A DNA stretch of 64,000 nt from Fennellomyces sp. T-0311. Lineage: Eukaryota; Mucoromycota; Mucoromycetes; Mucorales; Lichtheimiaceae. This document shows, in pieces, positions 14,259 through 26,086 of this stretch. Where the stretch lies: assembly GCA_025266875.1 (NCBI GenBank), contig JALLLT010000055.1, forward strand, positions 202,032 to 266,031, written 5' to 3'. The stretch's first letter is position 1. Each line of letters opens with the position of its first letter. The notes under the pieces are model-generated. The model was not told where the DNA came from, made no database searches, and saw only the letters and a list, made by a program, of their open reading frames with translations. The position numbers and the translations under genes were made by a program.

Positions 14259-14495
14259 GTGGGAAAAGCAAAAACTGATGGTTCAGAAATAACCAAAGAC
14301 GGCAAAGATCTCGAACAAAGGACAACTACCGGAAGCAACACGACACAGCCCGGTATCTTCACGGACAAGGGGCCCGCAGCAATGGATATGCTGAATGTGA
14401 CAGTTTCTGGGTACAAAGGCAAAGAGGACAGTGACTTCATCCCTGAGAGTGAGGAAGATGAAGAAATGTCCGACATAGAGGAGGCAATCATCTAA
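14259..14495 (+). pseudogene. LINE ORF1 tail-like remnant
   Basis: A 78-codon open frame with a strongly acidic end (DSDFIPESEEDEEMSDIEE). The end resembles the acidic tail of the LINE ORF1 at 37268-38797, which ends with SDSDDTMEDAQ. It lies about 1 kb upstream of a LINE endonuclease remnant in the same orientation, which is the reason for the call. The match is compositional and weak; no zinc knuckles are left. Confidence 0.4.
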
Positions 14496-14689
14496 AGCAC
14501 CGCGGGGTGCGTGTTGTATTCAAATTACTGTTCCTGAGAAAAAGCAGTCTTCAGTGCTAACAGTGAAGCTACATTTTATATGATTACTGCGATCTCGACA
14601 ACATTACAAGAATAACGTCGCCTAGCAACATCACTAGCAAGAAATTAACATAGACACCCGAACGACAGTTCACTCAATTCCCGAACACG

Positions 14690-15040
14690 GTGGAAGTTGA
14701 ACACATTAAGCTGAATCAAGTTAGCGGCGAATCCATCTACGACATGGACGTTTGCCGGCAACTTTACCAGAAAACATGCTACCGGATCATAGGTGGAATC
14801 GGTGTCAGAAAAGTGTGCTTGGGCACCGTGGTGTGCCAAAATGGCGGTTGTGACAGGGTAGTGAGACCAGGCTCGTCTGGTGCACAAATCATGAAGCAGC
14901 TTGCTGCAGGATGGACCTTCTGTCAGGAAGAACTGATGCATGACACTTGCACCGTACGTGTCAATTTCAAGTTCAAGAATGGTATTGGCATCTTCATCCC
15001 TAAAGGCATTCACCATCACGCGGAATTTAGTACAAACTAG
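14690..15040 (+). pseudogene. N-terminal fragment of a MULE transposase
   Basis: An open frame of about 116 codons aligns with the N-terminal zinc-binding region of the MULE at 40039-43116. Both have R-x-V-K-x-CLG, then C-x-N-x-x-C, then C-x-x-x and a V-x-FKFxxG block followed by a G-x-H-x-H motif. Only this DNA-binding region is present; the DDE catalytic part is missing. It sits between the two halves of a decayed LINE, so either it inserted there or the LINE pieces are unrelated. Confidence 0.55.
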
Positions 15041-15454
15041 AGCATATAATGAAATAGAATATAAATTATATTGTAGGCATAGGATCAGTAACTTGACGTA
15101 CACTATGCTGGATCATAATGACAGATAAATAAAACGAAAATATCGATCATAGCCACTGGTAAATGTCATAGGGAAGTACATAGTGTAAAATTGGTACAAG
15201 TCTACAGTTTAAAATGTGCAAAGGAATAAAATTGGGCACATGCCAGGAGTTCTATAATACAAAATATACAGGACCTCGAAGCTTACACAAAACCGCATAA
15301 AAACTTGGTGACAAAGCGCACAAAAAGTAGCAAAAACCGAACGAAAAGTACCCGCACCCCTGAGGAGGAAAGCCAGTGGTCGAGGTGATGGAAGAACAGA
15401 TTGATCTCCTCACCAAAAAAAAAAAAACCAACAATAACAACAGCAATATCAATG

Positions 15455-16409
15455 AAAATTTCCATTGGAACACTCAAAGTACGCCACTTATCAAAGGCTG
15501 GCTTTCTTGTCAATTGATACGTCACATTCGTGACCTGAACATCATGCAAAATACATGCTTGCCAAACATTGAATGCGATGCAATCATCCATTGCCAGCTC
15601 AAAGATGTCAACAGCTATTGGAGTCGTTACTGCGCAATCATCAATTTCAACCCATCCACCGTCATTGAACCTATCCTATCCTTACGAACTGGGCGCGGCA
15701 TTTAGACAAAGGTTCACTACATCAATCATGCATTTGAGCCGTTCTACCTTTTCAACATTTATGCTCCAGCTAAACGAAAGAGGCGCTATCGGTCCTTTCG
15801 AAAACACATGTTACCTCTTCTTGAACATTCGGTGCATGCCAATATCGTGAACCAATGTGTTATCTTGGGAGACTTCAGCTACTCCTACGAACGAGCGGAC
15901 TCTTCTTATGACAGGCACCAACGGAGTGGAAAGCCTTTCTCGGAACTCATTTTTTCAATATGATGACCCTTGGAGACGCCCAACAACGGTACATTCCCAC
16001 TTTTCAGTCCTCCACTGCAACGACATCGATTGACTACATCTTAATGCCGGATCACCTTAGACATGTCTGCTCAAATCCTAAGACGCTCTACTTGAATCCC
16101 TAATGGACTGATCATTTGTTAATCACGTTCTCCGTACGTTGCCACACCCACACCACCAGCGCACGAGGGTATGATATATGGCGTGCCAACCCTCTTTTGG
16201 TCGACTCGCAAGGTTTCAGACAGAAACTAAATGCTGATCTAGATAAAGCATATGAATGTATCACTGTCTGCGTATCACCACAAGAAGCATGGGAACAGAC
16301 AATTGGACAAATACGACAAACATGTCGCCAACATGGTCGATATGAGTCAACACGTCGTAAACGTCTTGAAAAACATCTTCAACACCTGCACAGCCGCCTG
16401 TTCCATTAA
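15455..16409 (+). pseudogene. LINE ORF2 endonuclease remnant (frameshifted)
   Basis: The first part (about 15455-15703) matches the endonuclease start of the LINE at 38950 almost residue by residue (HIRDLNIMQNTCLP against HLRDQKLDILAMQDTCLP, then VIEPILSLRTGRGI). After frame changes and stops further endonuclease blocks follow: NIYAPA, VILGDFSYSYERADSS, and SIDYILMPDHL near 16030. This is an apurinic-endonuclease-type domain. No reverse transcriptase follows. The copy is clearly dead. Confidence 0.75.
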
Positions 16410-18459
16410 GATCGTTCACATTGTAGATCTGGTGGGGCGGTCACTTTAATTCAGGTTCTTGTACTTTCGGGTTTTGGCAAAAGACTTGGCTCGTTTTGTT
16501 GGGCCCGATGCCCGTCGGACATGGCCCGTTTGGAGCTTTAATATACATGTAGTGGTTCACTACAAATGTTAGACACTTTCCAGCCCTCTGAAAGATATCC
16601 CCTCTTGCAGTGTTAAATTTATATATTGTAACAATTGTTTTCGCAGAGCGCATATTTCAGCATACTGATAGTATCTCTGAAATGCTGCTGAAAGGCAACC
16701 TTTCAGTCGAACATTACAGAAGGCTGAAATTAGTCTAAAAGATGAGTCTTCAATCACTGGTAAGTGGTGAAAGATATCCTTTCTTGTAGTGCGTACGAAA
16801 AGATACTAAGGGATAGTACGAGGTACTAAGAGAAAGACTAAGAGAACCTATGATGCAAATCTGCTGTATGAATCGAAGGAAGTGATCGAGTATAGAGCCA
16901 TTGTAATAATAGACAGCAGGTTGTGTTTTTAAATGATTCGCCTTATTATCTCATTTATTCCATCAACTCTAAAACACAATTACTTTTTCTACAGCTAAAG
17001 AAGATTGCGTGTGCTTTATTTTAAGTTACGGACTGCCTATTAATAAATAATCTCACAGACAATGACACTGTGCTCTTGTAAGATAGGGTAGTACACAGAT
17101 TTAATATCAGATGCCATTGTCTTTTTTTCAAGAAAAAAAAATGCCCCCTAACCGAATGCCAAGGAATAGCGTGATTGCGGGGTAATATAGGGCGCAACCT
17201 TTTTTTGATAAAGGCAATATGGTAAGGTAGAATGTTCTCTTTAATGCGGCGCGTTATAACCGAAGGACCTTCGCATGTATTACGCGCTGTGATTGCTGTT
17301 AGGCTACGTAAATATTTTGCTGCATGTATGTGATTGCATGTACGCTGTTGCATATGCATGTTGGCAAGTCAGAGTACTTCATATTTTTTCAAATTATAAT
17401 TAAACCACTCGGCCACTGGAAGGAACTGAACATTGTCTGTAGCCATGTTACGCAAGAAAAAACACAATCCTAGAGGGACGATTTGGACTTCTCCGTCCAA
17501 TGGATAAAGTGGATACCACAAGGGATATCAAAATAATGTAACCCACATATACCTTGCATGTAATCGGGGATCACCGACCAACCGTTGCTGCGAGTTGAGT
17601 TTATCGTTCCTGGTGTATCATGAAGATCAGTATGGGCTCACTGATAGTATAACAGTTTTATAGGCCGTTATGCAAAGTGACATTAAAAAAAACCGTTCCG
17701 GACATTTGCAACGTGGACAAGATACCATGTTATCTTTTGACGGTTTGAAGATGTACCGGCTCGTCGCTTTGATTTCCATTATTTTTTGTTTCCTTTCAGT
17801 ACATCCTTTCAGATCATCACGTATAACCCCTTAAAAGCAGAACGTTATTATCAGTCTGCGATCAAGTTGCATTTGCAAAAAAAAAGCCCAGAAATACTAT
17901 GCCGATGATCATCAAGGGGTTATTTTTCTTTGCCCTGTGAAGGATCTCGACTCATGGAAGTAATTTGACACATAGCTTGCAATTGATAGAGGCATAATCT
18001 GATATGAAAAGCATGCTTTGCTGGGAAGGTAGAATTTCGACTAAAGAATATTAAAGTGTATAGAACACGGACCACACATATATTATTTTCATTCACGTTT
18101 TAGATTTCCCTTTCTACTTGAGCCGATCTCAGGAGATATATATGGGTGTAGGAGTATACAGCACGCGATGGGTGGTTTGATAATAAAGTACAAGCGCCAA
18201 GGTTGTGTGGCACGGGTCCAGGCCTGTTATTATTCCGCGGAGTGTATTTTGCACGCCTTCGAACCTGTGTAGTGTTATGCATCCATTTATGCAGTGTACT
18301 GCTTGCTCCTTTCTTCTCCTTCAGCCACCGCTGTTCATCCCCTAAATAAAGCTGTATCCGTGCTTGGACAAAAATTATTTAAGTGCAGTCGATATCCTTC
18401 AATGTGCGACAGAGCAACTTTTTCTTTCTGCTAATACTTTTGCAAAAGTAAAACTTACT
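16410..18459. other. No supported gene; small repeats
   Basis: No recognisable coding sequence on either strand. A direct repeat (TGAAAGATATCC followed by TCTTG and AGTG) occurs near 16588 and 16768. A short inverted pair around ATAACCCCTT/AAGGGGTTAT (near 17822 and 17919) could be a MITE remnant. The last 150 bp form the isocitrate lyase 5' flank, with a TAAATAAA A/T box near 18342. Confidence 0.55.
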
Positions 18460-20289
18460 ATGACCTACCAAGATCAAGAAGAAATCGAATTCCGCCAAGA
18501 GGTATTCTTTGGTGAATGTTGAAGCTCTTTTTTCTATTCTTAACACGTTGTGCTCCAGGTAGAGAGGGTTAAGCAATGGTGGACATCACCTCGTTTCAAG
18601 CTCGTCAAGCGTCCATATACCGCCGAACAGATCGTTTCCAAGCGTGGCACGTTCCCTACCGATTACCGCTCTAATACACAAGCCAAGAAACTTTGGGATA
18701 TTTTGCAACATAACAAACGTACTGGCAACACCAGCCATACGTTTGGCGCCCTCGATCCAGTCCAGGTCACGCAAATGGCACCTCATTTGGATACTGTGTA
18801 CGCTGCTGCATTTTTGTTTGGGATTCTATTATTAACTTCCTGGTTCCTTTCAGGTACGTCAGCGGTTGGCAATGCTCTTCGACTGCATCCACCAGCAACG
18901 AGCCTGGTCCCGATCTTGCCGACTATCCCATGGATACCGTTCCAAACAAGGTCGAGCACCTTTTCTTCGCCCAGCTTTTTCATGATCGGAAGCAGCGCGA
19001 AGCACGCCTTGCCATGACTCCTGAAGAGCGTGCCCGAACTCCAAAGATTGACTACATGCGTCCAATGATCGCAGATGCTGACACCGGTCACGGTGGTGTC
19101 ACTGCTGTCATGAAGCTTACCAAGATGTTTGTTGAGCGAGGTGCTGCGGGTATCCACGGTAAGATACGGATCATGTGCGGGGGAGGGTGGAGCTGAATCT
19201 CATCGGTGTACTCTGGTAGTGGAGGATCAGTCACCTTCTACCAAAAAGTGTGGCCACATGGCTGGTAAAGTATTGGTGCCTGTTGGTGAACACATAAACC
19301 GTTTGGTTGCCATCCGTGTGCAATACGATATCATGGGTGTGGAAAACATTGTTGTCGCCCGTACCGATGCTGAAGCCGCTACGTTGATTACCAGCAACGT
19401 GGATGCTCGCGATCATGAGTTTGTCGTCGGTGCCACCAATCCTAACCTCCAACCATTGGCTTTGGTCATGACAGAAGCTGAAAACGCAGGCAAGAGTGGA
19501 GCAGCTTTGCAAGCAATCGAAGATGAATGGACCACCAAGGCCGGGCTCAAACGCTACGGTAACGCCGTAGCAGATGAGCTGCGTCGCCAAGGCAAGGGTC
19601 AACAGGCCGAACAGTTCCTCAACAAGATCCGGTTCAAGAGCAATCCGGAGGCAAAGGCTATTGCAAAGTCATACGGTGTCGAAATCTTTTGGGACTGGGA
19701 TATGCCGCGTGTCCGTGAAGGGTTTTACCGTTATGAAGGTGGCACCGAGGCCGCTACGTCTCGCGCTATTGCTTACAGCGAGTATGCTGATATGCTTTGG
19801 ATGGAGACCAAGAAACCTATTCTTTCACAGGCTGAACAGTTCGCAAAGGGTGTTTTGGCCGCTTCACCTCAGTCCCTCTTGTGCTATAACTTGTCTCCGT
19901 CATTCAACTGGGATGCCGCTGGTTTGAATGACAACGATATGGCTTCGTTCATTGCTCAACTTGGTCGATTCGGATTCGTTTGGCAATTCATTACGTTGGG
20001 TGGTTTGCACGCAAACGCGTTGGCATCAGGTAAAAAGCGAATATGTGTGCTGTGATGCCAACTGACCGCCGAAAAAATAGGTACTTTTGCCAAAGCTTTC
20101 AAGGAACAGGGAATGTACGGCTACGTTTCCAATGTTCAGCGGAAGGAACGTGAAAATGACATTGACGTTTTGCAGCATCAAAAATGGTCAGGAGCCAACT
20201 ATGTTGATGAACTTATGAAAGTTGTGACGGGTGGTGTGGCTGCAACAGCGGCCATGGGCAAAGGTGTCACCGAAGATCAATTCAAATAG
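18460..20289 (+). CDS. icl1: Isocitrate lyase (glyoxylate cycle)
   Basis: Five exons (18460-18501, 18559-18797, 18854-19158, 19220-20029, 20081-20289) sum to 1605 nt, giving 534 residues, normal for fungal isocitrate lyase. The catalytic hexapeptide KKCGH lies just after the 19159-19219 intron (about residue 204). Other family blocks are WWTSPRFKL near the start, [26 protein letters not shown] and [10 protein letters not shown]. The enzyme splits isocitrate to succinate and glyoxylate, which allows growth on acetate and fatty acids. The protein ends in Gln-Phe-Lys, so there is no classical SKL peroxisomal signal. Such genes are normally induced by two-carbon substrates; no binding site was identified here. 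The tiny first exon (14 codons) is supported by frame and by consensus splice sites. Confidence 0.96.
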
Positions 20290-20565
20290 ACAGCTGTATC
20301 ATTATCTGACCATCTTTTCTTTTCCTTCGACCAATCACTTTGATAGTTTTAACAGCCCTCTCTATCCAAATAAACAACCTCCTTTCGCATTGCCAACTAC
20401 CATACATACCTGCGTCCACAGTGTTGGTCTTTTAACTTGCGCTTGTCCTCATAAACCATGTGATAGTTTAAGGATCAACCAACTGCTCTTTATTGTACTA
20501 CTGAACTATAATTGATATTCACTATGTTTGGGGGTACTTGATGTTGGGGGACTACAACTGCTACA
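20290..20565 (-). repeat. Isocitrate lyase 3' flank and probable gypsy 3' LTR
   Basis: AATAAA at 20369-20374 (+) is a good poly-A signal for isocitrate lyase. On the minus strand an LTR appears to begin at 20565 with TGTAGCAGTTGTAG, directly after a polypurine tract, and includes a further AATAAA near 20497. The LTR's other end cannot be placed, because no second copy is in the window, so it must stop somewhere before the host gene's 3' UTR. Confidence 0.5.
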
Positions 20566-20578
20566 TTACTCCCCCCTC
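20566..20578 (-). promoter_or_regulatory. Polypurine tract of the gypsy element
   Basis: Minus-strand GAGGGGGGAGTAA lies immediately before the TGTAG that opens the LTR. This is where plus-strand priming occurs in Ty3/gypsy elements. It follows the integrase-coding region by about 115 bp. Confidence 0.6.
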
Positions 20579-20692
20579 ACAAAAATTCGCTGCTTCTTTA
20601 AAGGGGTAAAGTTGTTCTTGATTTGCAGTGGTATGCTTGAAATGTTTCTTTGTTTGATGTTCCAACGTAAAGCTGGTTTTCGCTGCGTTGTT

Positions 20693-23338
20693 CTATTTTT
20701 TGATTTTCCATGGACCGGAAAACTTAGGCTGGGGAAATTTCCAAGTATCCTTTGGGCGTATGCGCAAAACTAAATCGCCAACTTGAAATAATGGGCGTTT
20801 CATCCGTTTGCTGTCGTAGTAACGTTTCTGCCGATCTTGCGCTTTTTGAATATTTGATTTGATGTTGCCTTGGAGAATCGGTATGTAGTGGTTTAAATAT
20901 GCTACCCAGGATTTGGCATTATGAGATCGCATTACTGGTGGCTGTATGTTGGCTAGCGGTGGAAGAACCGCTTTTCTTCCAAACATTGCTTCAAAAGGTG
21001 TTGTGCCTGTTGACGCTTGTTTGCTAGTGTTGATCCCGAAAGTTACAAATGGCAAGTAACTGTCCCAGGATTGCGGATTGTCCTCGGCATAGATTGCTAG
21101 CGACGTTTTTACCACAGTATTCATTCGTTCCACCAGACCGTCACTTTGTGGATGTTCCACGCTCGTTGTCGCCTTAGAAATGCCCAGTCTAGTGCATACC
21201 AACGTCATCGCTTCCGAAATAAAATTCGTGCCGTTGTCTGTGATGAGTTTTCGAGGTGTTGAAAATTTGAGCACGATTTCGTACAGCAAGACTTGAGCAA
21301 TGAGATTGGAATCAAACCCCGGGAGTGCCGCTGTCACCACCCATTTCGTCAAGTATTCCATAAACACGAGTAGGTAACGATTCCCATTCGCTGATGTTGG
21401 TAATACTGCTATGTCGGCCGCCCACACTTCGCCTGCCTCACCAACTGGTATACTTGTCAATTCACCATATTTCCTGACTGGCCTTTTGTGTCGCTGGCAG
21501 GCTTCACATGCTGCTGTTGCCTTGATAATGTCTGCTCGGATTGTTGGCCACCAACCATTTGCCTTTGCCTGTGCCCACGTCTTACCTGTTCCAAAATGCC
21601 CTGCTGTTTGATGCGAATGAATTGCGTCAAAGAATTCGTGGCGAAGCGATTGCGGTATAAATGGAATTGGGTTGTCATGATCGCAAAAGATGATACCATT
21701 TTCAGCCTTGAAAATTCTTGGGTCGCCTGAGTTGAGATAAGATTGAATGCTGTCATCTTTTTGCTGTTCTTGTTGCAAGCTGCTTGTTGTTATGCTGTTT
21801 TGTTGCTTTATGTAGGTGCCATCATTTTTGATGTTGTCGATTGTTGTCTTTTCGTTGATGCTGTTGCATGCTCGGCTTAAAGCATCGCTATCCACATTGT
21901 CCACACCACGCCGATGTACGATTGTGAAGTCGTAAGCCTGTGTTGCAAGTATCCATCGTGCAATTCGACCCTTCGGTGAATTTGTTGACAGAATTGCTTT
22001 CACCGCCGCATTGTCGGTATATATCGTTAAAGAACATGCCCCGTGAACATAACAATGAAACTGCTGAAGACCCCATACCACTGCGAGCATTTCTTTTTCC
22101 ATGACTGTATAGTTGATTTCTGCCGGTGTCAATGTTTTGCTGGCGTATGCGACTGGTCGTGCAAGTTGAACTAGAATTGCTGCGATCGCTACCGAGCTGG
22201 CGTCGACATGCATTTCGTATGGCACATTGGGGTCTGCAAAAGCCAGCTGTGGTAGATCCGCTAGTTTTCTGCGAAGCTTATCAAAAGCTTGTTGTGCTGC
22301 TTTGTCCCAATCCCATGGCTGATTCTTGCGCAAAAGTTTGTAAAGTGGTGCTGCCGTGTGTGCCAAGTTTTCAAACCAACGATGGTAAAACGTGCAGAAA
22401 CCCAGAAATCTTTGCAAACTCTTTTTATCCGATGGTGTCTTGTACTGCAAGATTGCCTGAATGCGCGACTTGTCGACGTCAATGCCTGATGCTGAGATGT
22501 AATGACCAAGGAATTTGACTGATGGCTGCATCCATGAACTCTTGTTGATATTGATCTTCACATGCCAATAGTCCAATGCCTCCAAGACTTGTTTGAGCGT
22601 CTTGATATGGCTTTCGCTATCCGGCGTTGCTATCAAGACGTCGTCGATATATAACTTGATCGACGGTATATGTCCAAGGATTTGCATCATGAAACGACTA
22701 AAGGTGGCTGGCCCGTTGCATAACCCATATGGGAGAACGTTGAATTGCCAGTGCCCCTTATCCGTTGAAAATGCTGTTTTCTCGGCATCTTTTTCGTCCA
22801 GAGGTAGCTGCCAATATGCTGACTGCAAATCGATATGAGTGAATAATGTTGCACCTTGACACTCATCAATCAACGTATCCATCCGACTCAGAGGAAGCCT
22901 GTCTTTGACGGTTTTGGAGTTGAGCATTTTGAAATTCATGCAAAAACGCAAAGAGCCGTCCGGTTTTTCGACTAATAGTGGTGGGGATCGCCATGCACTT
23001 TTGCTGGGCCGGATTACTCCTCGTTGTAGCATGTCTTCTACTTCGCGATCTAGGGCTGCCTTTTCGGCGGGTGATCTTCTTGGCAGTCGACATTGAATTG
23101 GCTGTGCATCACTGGTGTCAATTTTGTGGCTGATTGGCGCGTTTGTTATTGTTTGTTGTGGCGATTTGTCGAAAAGCTGAGGCATACTTAGTAGGATTTC
23201 TCGAACTTCCGGAGGGATGTTGTCGGGAAGTGACGAGGTGCTGATGACGGTGCTGATTTTTGCTGAAACCTCATTTTTTGACAGAAGTCGCTTGTTGTCC
23301 ACGTCCAGCAAGAGCCCTTTTCCTATAATCCAATCCAT
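20693..23338 (-). CDS. Ty3/gypsy retrotransposon Pol (RT, RNase H, integrase), 5'-truncated
   Basis: An uninterrupted frame of 881 codons. In order: the last residues of the aspartic protease (GMDWI); reverse transcriptase with FTHIDLQSAYWQ and LYIDDVLI as the catalytic D and YxDD boxes; RNase H with MHVDASS, EKEMLAVVWG and YTDNAAV; an integrase zinc region (H-x-H then C-x-x-C, HSHQTAGHFG and CEACQRH); and the integrase core with AADIAVLP, LITDNGTNF and the catalytic Glu of GLVERMN. A C-terminal GPW segment ends at a frame break inside an A-run; another frame continues to the polypurine tract. Upstream, the protease frame meets a stop at about 23370, and there is no gag or 5' LTR, so the copy is 5'-truncated and probably not mobile. 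The order RT-RNaseH-IN identifies gypsy, not copia. Confidence 0.93.
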   Translation of the reverse strand: MDWIIGKGLLLDVDNKRLLSKNEVSAKISTVISTSSLPDNIPPEVREILLSMPQLFDKSPQQTITNAPISHKIDTSDAQPIQCRLPRRSPAEKAALDREVEDMLQRGVIRPSKSAWRSPPLLVEKPDGSLRFCMNFKMLNSKTVKDRLPLSRMDTLIDECQGATLFTHIDLQSAYWQLPLDEKDAEKTAFSTDKGHWQFNVLPYGLCNGPATFSRFMMQILGHIPSIKLYIDDVLIATPDSESHIKTLKQVLEALDYWHVKININKSSWMQPSVKFLGHYISASGIDVDKSRIQAILQYKTPSDKKSLQRFLGFCTFYHRWFENLAHTAAPLYKLLRKNQPWDWDKAAQQAFDKLRRKLADLPQLAFADPNVPYEMHVDASSVAIAAILVQLARPVAYASKTLTPAEINYTVMEKEMLAVVWGLQQFHCYVHGACSLTIYTDNAAVKAILSTNSPKGRIARWILATQAYDFTIVHRRGVDNVDSDALSRACNSINEKTTIDNIKNDGTYIKQQNSITTSSLQQEQQKDDSIQSYLNSGDPRIFKAENGIIFCDHDNPIPFIPQSLRHEFFDAIHSHQTAGHFGTGKTWAQAKANGWWPTIRADIIKATAACEACQRHKRPVRKYGELTSIPVGEAGEVWAADIAVLPTSANGNRYLLVFMEYLTKWVVTAALPGFDSNLIAQVLLYEIVLKFSTPRKLITDNGTNFISEAMTLVCTRLGISKATTSVEHPQSDGLVERMNTVVKTSLAIYAEDNPQSWDSYLPFVTFGINTSKQASTGTTPFEAMFGRKAVLPPLANIQPPVMRSHNAKSWVAYLNHYIPILQGNIKSNIQKAQDRQKRYYDSKRMKRPLFQVGDLVLRIRPKDTWKFPQPKFSGPWKIKK

Positions 23339-23889
23339 CCCGATGCACCATGGCCCAACTACCCATGACTAAGATGGAAAGTTCCTGAAAATTCGTGATA
23401 TAGTCATGACGCTGCATGAATACGAATAAAAGTAAGTGAAAATGGGCATCATTCAGTTTCATGGATGTATTCTGAATGAAAATTCATTAATTTTCTTACT
23501 GAAACTGAATGAATCTTCATGGAAGAAATATAACAGGCATTGCTATTCTAGTGGCGCTTTATTATGTTCTTGACGCAACTTTTTTTTATCATCACATACA
23601 ATTTACAATATCGATGCAATTATACAAGTTTCCGTATATCACCCAATGCTATAGTACCTGGCACCATACCATGGTATACGTAGTACTTTCTGTTGCTCTG
23701 CAGGCTTGACTGGATATATTCGCATGTGTTTACGATATTAGACACATCGGTCACGTATAGCTTTCCTCCAGTATGGCCGTAGGATTCGGAACCATAACAA
23801 ATGCCTGCCTTGTTTTGTTCAACACTCTCGTACAAGCGTACCAAGCATAGCAACTTCGCCGTGCCTATAAAAAGTTAGTATATGTTTCA
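23339..23889. other. Truncated gypsy edge and a palindromic stretch; no gene
   Basis: Protease-end coding with stops occupies the first ~60 bp. At about 23449-23516 CATTCAGTTTCA is matched by TGAAACTGAATG in inverted order, with ATTCATTAATTTTC between, making a large A/T-rich hairpin. The rest, to 23889, has no recognisable coding sequence. Confidence 0.5.
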
Positions 23890-26086
23890 TCATGAGTAGT
23901 ATACATAACCTTGAAACGAATGAGCGAAATACATCAGTATCTCGCCGAAAAAAGCTCCTACAAATGGATTATCTGGAGCTGTTGTCTTATTTGCGTCTTT
24001 GTCATATGGAATCAATAATTGCACAAAATCGGCAACTCGTTTCCTTGTCTTTCCTTGAAAGATCTTCGAGTCGAAGACATTTCCACTGTTATACAACTGA
24101 GATCCAATGATAATGTCATCATCGACCACTGGTAATGGGGCACGATTTGACAGTAATTTGCGAGCTACCAAGAATCTTTTCCAGTACTTTCGTAAGTACA
24201 ATCGCAAGTTCCATTTTGAATAGTGGCTGATTTTTTTGGGAGATGGTGTCACGATGTTCCATATCTGTGCCTCCTGAGTGCCGTCACCAATTTGATGGTA
24301 TGAGCCACTCGTCTTCTCACCAGTTTCCTTTGGATGTGCTTTCTGGTAGTCGCGGCATGCGGCTAGACGGAACATTTCATTTTCTGCATTTGCCTTAGGG
24401 CATTGTTTGTTCTTGATCCGTCGACTTATCGTTCCTACCTTACGTTCCATTGACCTTGTACTGTACGCCCTTGGTGGTCCACGTGTTCTGGTGACGTTGG
24501 GCAGGTGCTGTAAAAGATGTATGACTGATGTATACAAGTTGTTTGGAACGCTCTCGCGTGCGAACAAATGCCATTCCCTTAAGCATCTAAATTAAAAGGT
24601 TAGCATGATCTTATCATACTAGTTAGTGAGCCACTTGCATTTCCATTTCTTCTATGTCCTCGCCGTCTATCTCCCATTGCAATGCTAACCCGCAAGCCGT
24701 TATAAGCGATATGAATGCACTAACACCTTCTTCTGTGCAGTTGTCACTGTCAACGAAACATTCTAGTAGTAAAGTTGGACCAGCGTATAGGAGCATGTCA
24801 ATCCAGTCAACAGACCGCGCGTGTTTAGGTTTACTGAAAACATCTACACCAAATTCAATTGTTAATTGATGGGCTTTAAGATTTTATGGGTTATATTATA
24901 TTATATGACATACCGACAAGTCTTCCTTCAAATGTTGCAGGTAAATGGCGGGCAGATTTTAAGATGGCAGCGCTAATGTTCTTTCGAACACTGGAAGTGA
25001 GCGTAAAAGGGGTCCCACTGTCGATTGCAGTCATGTTTCAGATCTGTGGTCCCACATTTGCTCCAAACAAATGCAATTCGTCTAAGCCAAAGAAATATGG
25101 AGCATGAAAGAAATCGAGTTCTGTAAATGGGGTTGGACCTCGAATTCCAGGAACCTATATCCATGCTGTTAATGTCATATGAAAATATCATATAGCGTAT
25201 ATAATTCTTACCCCGTTTTCATTCGTAAAATGAGACACGTCGCGTTCAGGATACGGTTCAACTGTTCCAGGAAAGTAACGACCATAACCGGAACCATCAT
25301 TGGGACTAGGTAAGCGGACAGTTCGGATGGTACAGATACGACAGCCATTAGTCGCCTGATGTCCTTCATGGTTACACAGTAACGAGCTTCCTGGAGAATC
25401 TCCAGTAGCGACTAATAAGTGTGCTTTGGCTGTCACAGTAACTCCATCGGTTCCTAGCACGGTAATCCCAGTACTCTCCAAAGACTTCAACTCCTCTATC
25501 AGCGGAGAAAGCAAGGAAAACACGTTCTTGGTCTTAGCAGAAACTGGCATGACCGCAAGTTGAATCATGTTTTGATCTAAGTACCTATACTAGAAGTGTA
25601 AGTAAGCAGAGACTTTCCTGAGTCGCTATACAAACCTTTCTGTCGGCGGGAGATTGAATATAACGATGTTAACAAGCGTTAGCGAAACTGAGCTTCATTT
25701 AAAAGGTCCGAACCCGTCCACGAAGACCCCCAATGCAAGGTCATACTGTGCAGTAAACAACTCCTTCTGTCTCTCCCGAGCGCTCCCATCGAATATATCT
25801 GACATAGGTTCATTGGTGGTATGGTGTCGTTCGGATAATCGACCTAGTTTTTTCCTTGATTCTGATCTAGCAAGCAATAGTGCAAGCTGGTCTTTCAATG
25901 GGAGGTACGTCATGACCGAAAGAGGAGTGCCATTGTCGTCATATCGCATTGTGCCACATACTTTGCATTTGTCGTCGTCGTCATTAGGAAATAGCATGCA
26001 TTCCTTTGGGCATAGATGGTACTGGATTGGGGTAACTGGAAAGCATTTCTCCATTTGTCTCTCAGTTGTTGAAGGCGATGGTAAAC
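23890..26086 (-). pseudogene. CACTA (Tnp2-type) transposase, main part, decayed
   Basis: Transcribed right to left. The first exon (to 25636) has PVTPIQYHLCPKECMLF, a C-x-x-C pair, and DIFDGSARERQ leading to DGFGPFK, typical of TnpD/Tnp2 transposases. After intron 25585-25635 come YLDQNMIQL, LLSPLIEELK, a GDSPGSSLLCNHEGH segment with C-x-x-C, and FGLDELHLFGANVG past intron 25155-25211. Further exons lie at about 24914-25154, 24635-24833 and 23890-24586, the last with NNLYTSVIHLLQHLPNV and PRAYSTRSMER. In-frame TGA codons at 25695-25697 and 25038-25040 break the frame, and one exon junction near 24587-24634 is out of phase. The N-terminal part appears to be 36829-37269, separated by later insertions. 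No element termini were identified. Confidence 0.75.

Noticed and set aside
22126..22518. Open frames opposite the gypsy Pol
   Set aside because: No homology and fully covered by the well-supported Pol frame on the other strand.
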